A stretch of DNA of 54,950 bases. Source: Peptococcaceae bacterium 1198_IL3148. Lineage in GTDB: Bacteria > Bacillota > Desulfotomaculia > Desulfotomaculales > Desulfohalotomaculaceae. The stretch lies in NCBI GenBank assembly GCA_036763105.1, contig JBAIYS010000017.1, positions 1 through 54,950 on the forward strand, read 5' to 3'. Below the pieces are notes generated by a model. That model saw nothing but the letters and a program-made list of their open reading frames with translations, made no database searches and had not been told where the DNA came from. The position numbers and the translations under genes were made by a program. Shown here piece after piece: positions 53,234 to 54,950 of the stretch (within the stretch, counting starts at the first letter, position 1; each line of letters begins with the position of its first letter).

Positions 53234-53698
53234 ATGAAGATTTTGTTTGTCTGTACCGGCAATACCTGCCGCAGCAGTATGGCGGCTGGTTTGGCCAAAG
53301 ACATAGTTAAAAAACGCAACCTAGAGCAAACAATAGAAATTATTTCGGCGGGCACCATGGCTTGGCCCGGCAGTCCGGCCACTGCGCAGGCGGTGCAAGC
53401 ATTGGCGGAGAAAAATATCGACATTAACGATCACCAGGCCTCGATGTTGACCGATGAGTTAATTACCACCGCCGACCTCATTCTTACCATGACGGCAGGC
53501 CACCGCCAACAGGTATTACAAAAGGCACCGGAAACGGAGAAAAAGGTATATACCCTTTGTCAGTACGCCGAGGAGGAGGGAGATATACCGGACCCCTACG
53601 GACAACCGCTACCAGTATATCAAGCCTGTGCCGCCAGGTTAGAACAATTAATTACCAAAGCATTGGATAAAATAATAAATAATGCAGGAAAAAAATAG
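53234..53698 (+). CDS. ywlE: Low-molecular-weight protein phosphatase, YwlE-like
   Basis: Protein of 154 aa. The CX5R catalytic loop is CTGNTCRS (Cys7 to Arg13) and the general-acid Asp is in IPDPYG near residue 118. The Thr at position 11 of the loop is the feature that makes YwlE a protein-arginine phosphatase rather than a tyrosine phosphatase. It lies between mntP and rpiB, as in related genomes. Confidence 0.9.
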   Translation: MKILFVCTGNTCRSSMAAGLAKDIVKKRNLEQTIEIISAGTMAWPGSPATAQAVQALAEKNIDINDHQASMLTDELITTADLILTMTAGHRQQVLQKAPETEKKVYTLCQYAEEEGDIPDPYGQPLPVYQACAARLEQLITKALDKIINNAGKK

Positions 53699-53763
53699 AT
53701 AGCGTAGAAATAAGTAGGTTTTAATTCAAAATTCAAAATTGTTCTGAGGGGGTCTTTTCTAAA

Positions 53764-54219
53764 TTGAAATTGGCTATTGGCAGTGATCATGCAGGATTTG
53801 AACTAAAGGCAGCGGTAATTGAATATCTAAACAAAGAATATCCTGCCATTGAAGTGATGGATAAAGGTACCTACTCCAACGATTCGGTGGATTACCCAGA
53901 TTTGGGGTTGGCAGTGGCCGAAGCGGTGGCCAACGGTGAGGCGGAAAAGGGTATACTGATTTGTGGCACCGGCATTGGCATTAGCATTGCCGCCAACAAA
54001 GTGCCCGGCATTCGGGCGGCAAACTGCCACGACAAATACACCGCCCAAATGTGTCGCCAACACAACGATGCTAACATTATGGCCTTTGGTTCCAGAGTAA
54101 TATCCAAGGAAACCGCCATGGAGATGGTTAAAACCTACCTGGAAACCGATTACGCCGGGGGCAGACACGCCTGTCGGGTGGAGAAAATTACAGAAATCGA
54201 GCAGAAGTATTGCCGTTAA
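53764..54219 (+). CDS. rpiB: Ribose 5-phosphate isomerase B
   Basis: Protein of 151 aa that interconverts ribose 5-phosphate and ribulose 5-phosphate. LAIGSDHAGFELKA at the start, the catalytic Cys in ILICGTGIGISIAANK near residue 66, and NIMAFGSRVI near residue 100 are typical of RpiB. TTG start behind GAGGGGG. Upstream, a short AATTCAAAATTCAAAATTG stretch resembles one before the Lrp-like gene at 25510. Its presumed terminator seems interrupted by the repeat array. Confidence 0.96.
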   Translation: MKLAIGSDHAGFELKAAVIEYLNKEYPAIEVMDKGTYSNDSVDYPDLGLAVAEAVANGEAEKGILICGTGIGISIAANKVPGIRAANCHDKYTAQMCRQHNDANIMAFGSRVISKETAMEMVKTYLETDYAGGRHACRVEKITEIEQKYCR

Positions 54220-54228
54220 ATTGCAAGG

Positions 54229-54950
54229 GGCTATTGCAAAAAGCATTTTGGCAAAGGTTACAATTTATGCGGGCTCAATGAATTGAGCCCCTACAAAAGG
54301 CATTGCATGCAGTGATGGATGTATTTCATGGTTAATGTATATTCTTTTGCTATGTAAATAAGGTATATCTTTAAGAAACACCCGTGCTGTAGGGGCTTGA
54401 TTCATCAAGCCACCCAAAGTAGCGTTTGTTTAAGGTACCAAAATGTTTTGCCATTGGCAAAGGTTACGATTTATGCGGGCTCAATGAATTGAGCCCCTAC
54501 AAAAGGCATTGCATGCAGTGATGGATGTATTTCGTGGTTAATGTATATTCTTTTGCTATTTAAAAAGGTATATCTTTAAGAAACGCCCGTGCTGTAGGGG
54601 CTTGATTCATCAAGCCCACCAAAGTAGCGTTTATTTAAGGATCAAAATGTTTTGCCATTGGCAAAGGTTACAATTTATGCGGGCTCAATGAATTGAGCCC
54701 CTACAAAAGGCATTGCATGCAGTGATGGATGTATTTCATGGTTAATGTATATTCTTTTGCTATGTAAATAAGGTATATCTTTAAGAAACACCCGTGCTGT
54801 AGGGGCTTGATTCATCAAGCCACCCAAAGTAGCGTTTGTTTAAGGTACCAAAATGTTTTGCCATTGGCAAAGGTTACGATTTATGCGGGCTCAATGAATT
54901 GAGCCCCTACAAAAGGCATTGCATGCAGTGATGGATGTATTTCGTGGTTA
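54229..54950. repeat. Tandem array of palindrome-ended repeats (runs off window)
   Basis: Right ends of the 110-bp repeat (GGGCTCAATGAATTGAGCCC) occur at 54271, 54477, 54681 and 54887, about 206 bases apart. Between them lies a constant 75- to 95-bp spacer starting AAAGGCATTGCATGCAGTG. Units 1 and 3 are identical by eye, and unit 2 differs by small changes, so the true duplicated unit is 410 bp (dimer). The first copy lacks a left end, where sequence like half of a terminator (AGGGGCTATTGCA) is seen instead. No gene is present. Confidence 0.93.

Noticed and set aside
54229-54950. CRISPR array
   Set aside because: The period is about 206 bp, the spacers are nearly identical to each other rather than unique, and no cas genes are present.

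Overview
The window looks like a chromosomal segment of a spore-forming, sulfite/sulfate-reducing Firmicute of the Desulfotomaculum/Peptococcaceae type. The evidence is a complete dsr set without dsrJOP (ferredoxin-dsrM-dsrK, dsrC, a dsrN-like cobyrinate synthase, dsrA-dsrB-dsrD), a sleB-ypeB spore-germination pair, a T-box leader, and Firmicute-style gene order (ywiB-argS; pyrG; fba-tal-rho-rpmE-prfA-prmC-ywlC-ywlE-rpiB). Species-level identity cannot be read from the sequence alone.

Region 1 (1-9620) is most of a bacterial microcompartment operon, cut at its 5' end. It starts inside a CutD-like glycyl-radical activase, followed by EutS-, EutP-, EutT- and EutJ-like proteins, several shell proteins (BMC-H, BMC-P, BMC-T), a PduS-like flavin/Fe-S protein, EutQ, a CoA-acylating aldehyde dehydrogenase and PduL, and ends at a strong terminator. 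The glycyl radical enzyme itself lies off the left edge; choline TMA-lyase is my best guess. The aldehyde made inside the shell would be converted to acyl-CoA and then acyl-phosphate.

Region 2 (9700-17700) holds meso-diaminopimelate dehydrogenase, a broken YbaK-like gene, an RsuA-type pseudouridine synthase, a TAXI-TRAP transporter (receptor, DUF1850, fused permease) behind a long hairpin-bearing leader, a small hydrophilic orphan protein, a cold-shock protein, an atypical Rex-like regulator and a YlbF-family protein.

Region 3 (17700-35560) is the sulfite-reduction region: ferredoxin-dsrMK, dsrC and dsrN, then sleB-ypeB, an alanine-type T-box followed by an Lrp-like regulator and an aminotransferase, a solute symporter-paaK-iorAB module for aryl-keto acids, and dsrABD. 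Keto-acid oxidation by IorAB yields reduced ferredoxin, and the Dsr proteins consume reductant, so the two fit together metabolically.

Region 4 (35560-54950) is mainly housekeeping: ywiB-argS, XapX, pyrG, sppA, a Yip1 protein, a zinc-ribbon protein, fba, transaldolase, rho, a LysM-M23 protein, a radical SAM protein, rpmE, prfA, prmC, a NicO-type metal exporter, ywlC, mntP, ywlE and rpiB. It is sprinkled with a 110-bp palindrome-ended repeat family, which becomes a tandem array running off the right edge. A structured stretch at 35563-35665 may be the remains of a group II intron.

The observations most worth follow-up are the EutT-like protein lacking its metal-binding segment, two unusual shell proteins (one with a Rho_N-like tail, one with a Cys-Pro-Gln-Asn pore loop), the degenerate Rex, the palindromic repeat family and its array, and the candidate operator at the dsrA promoter.
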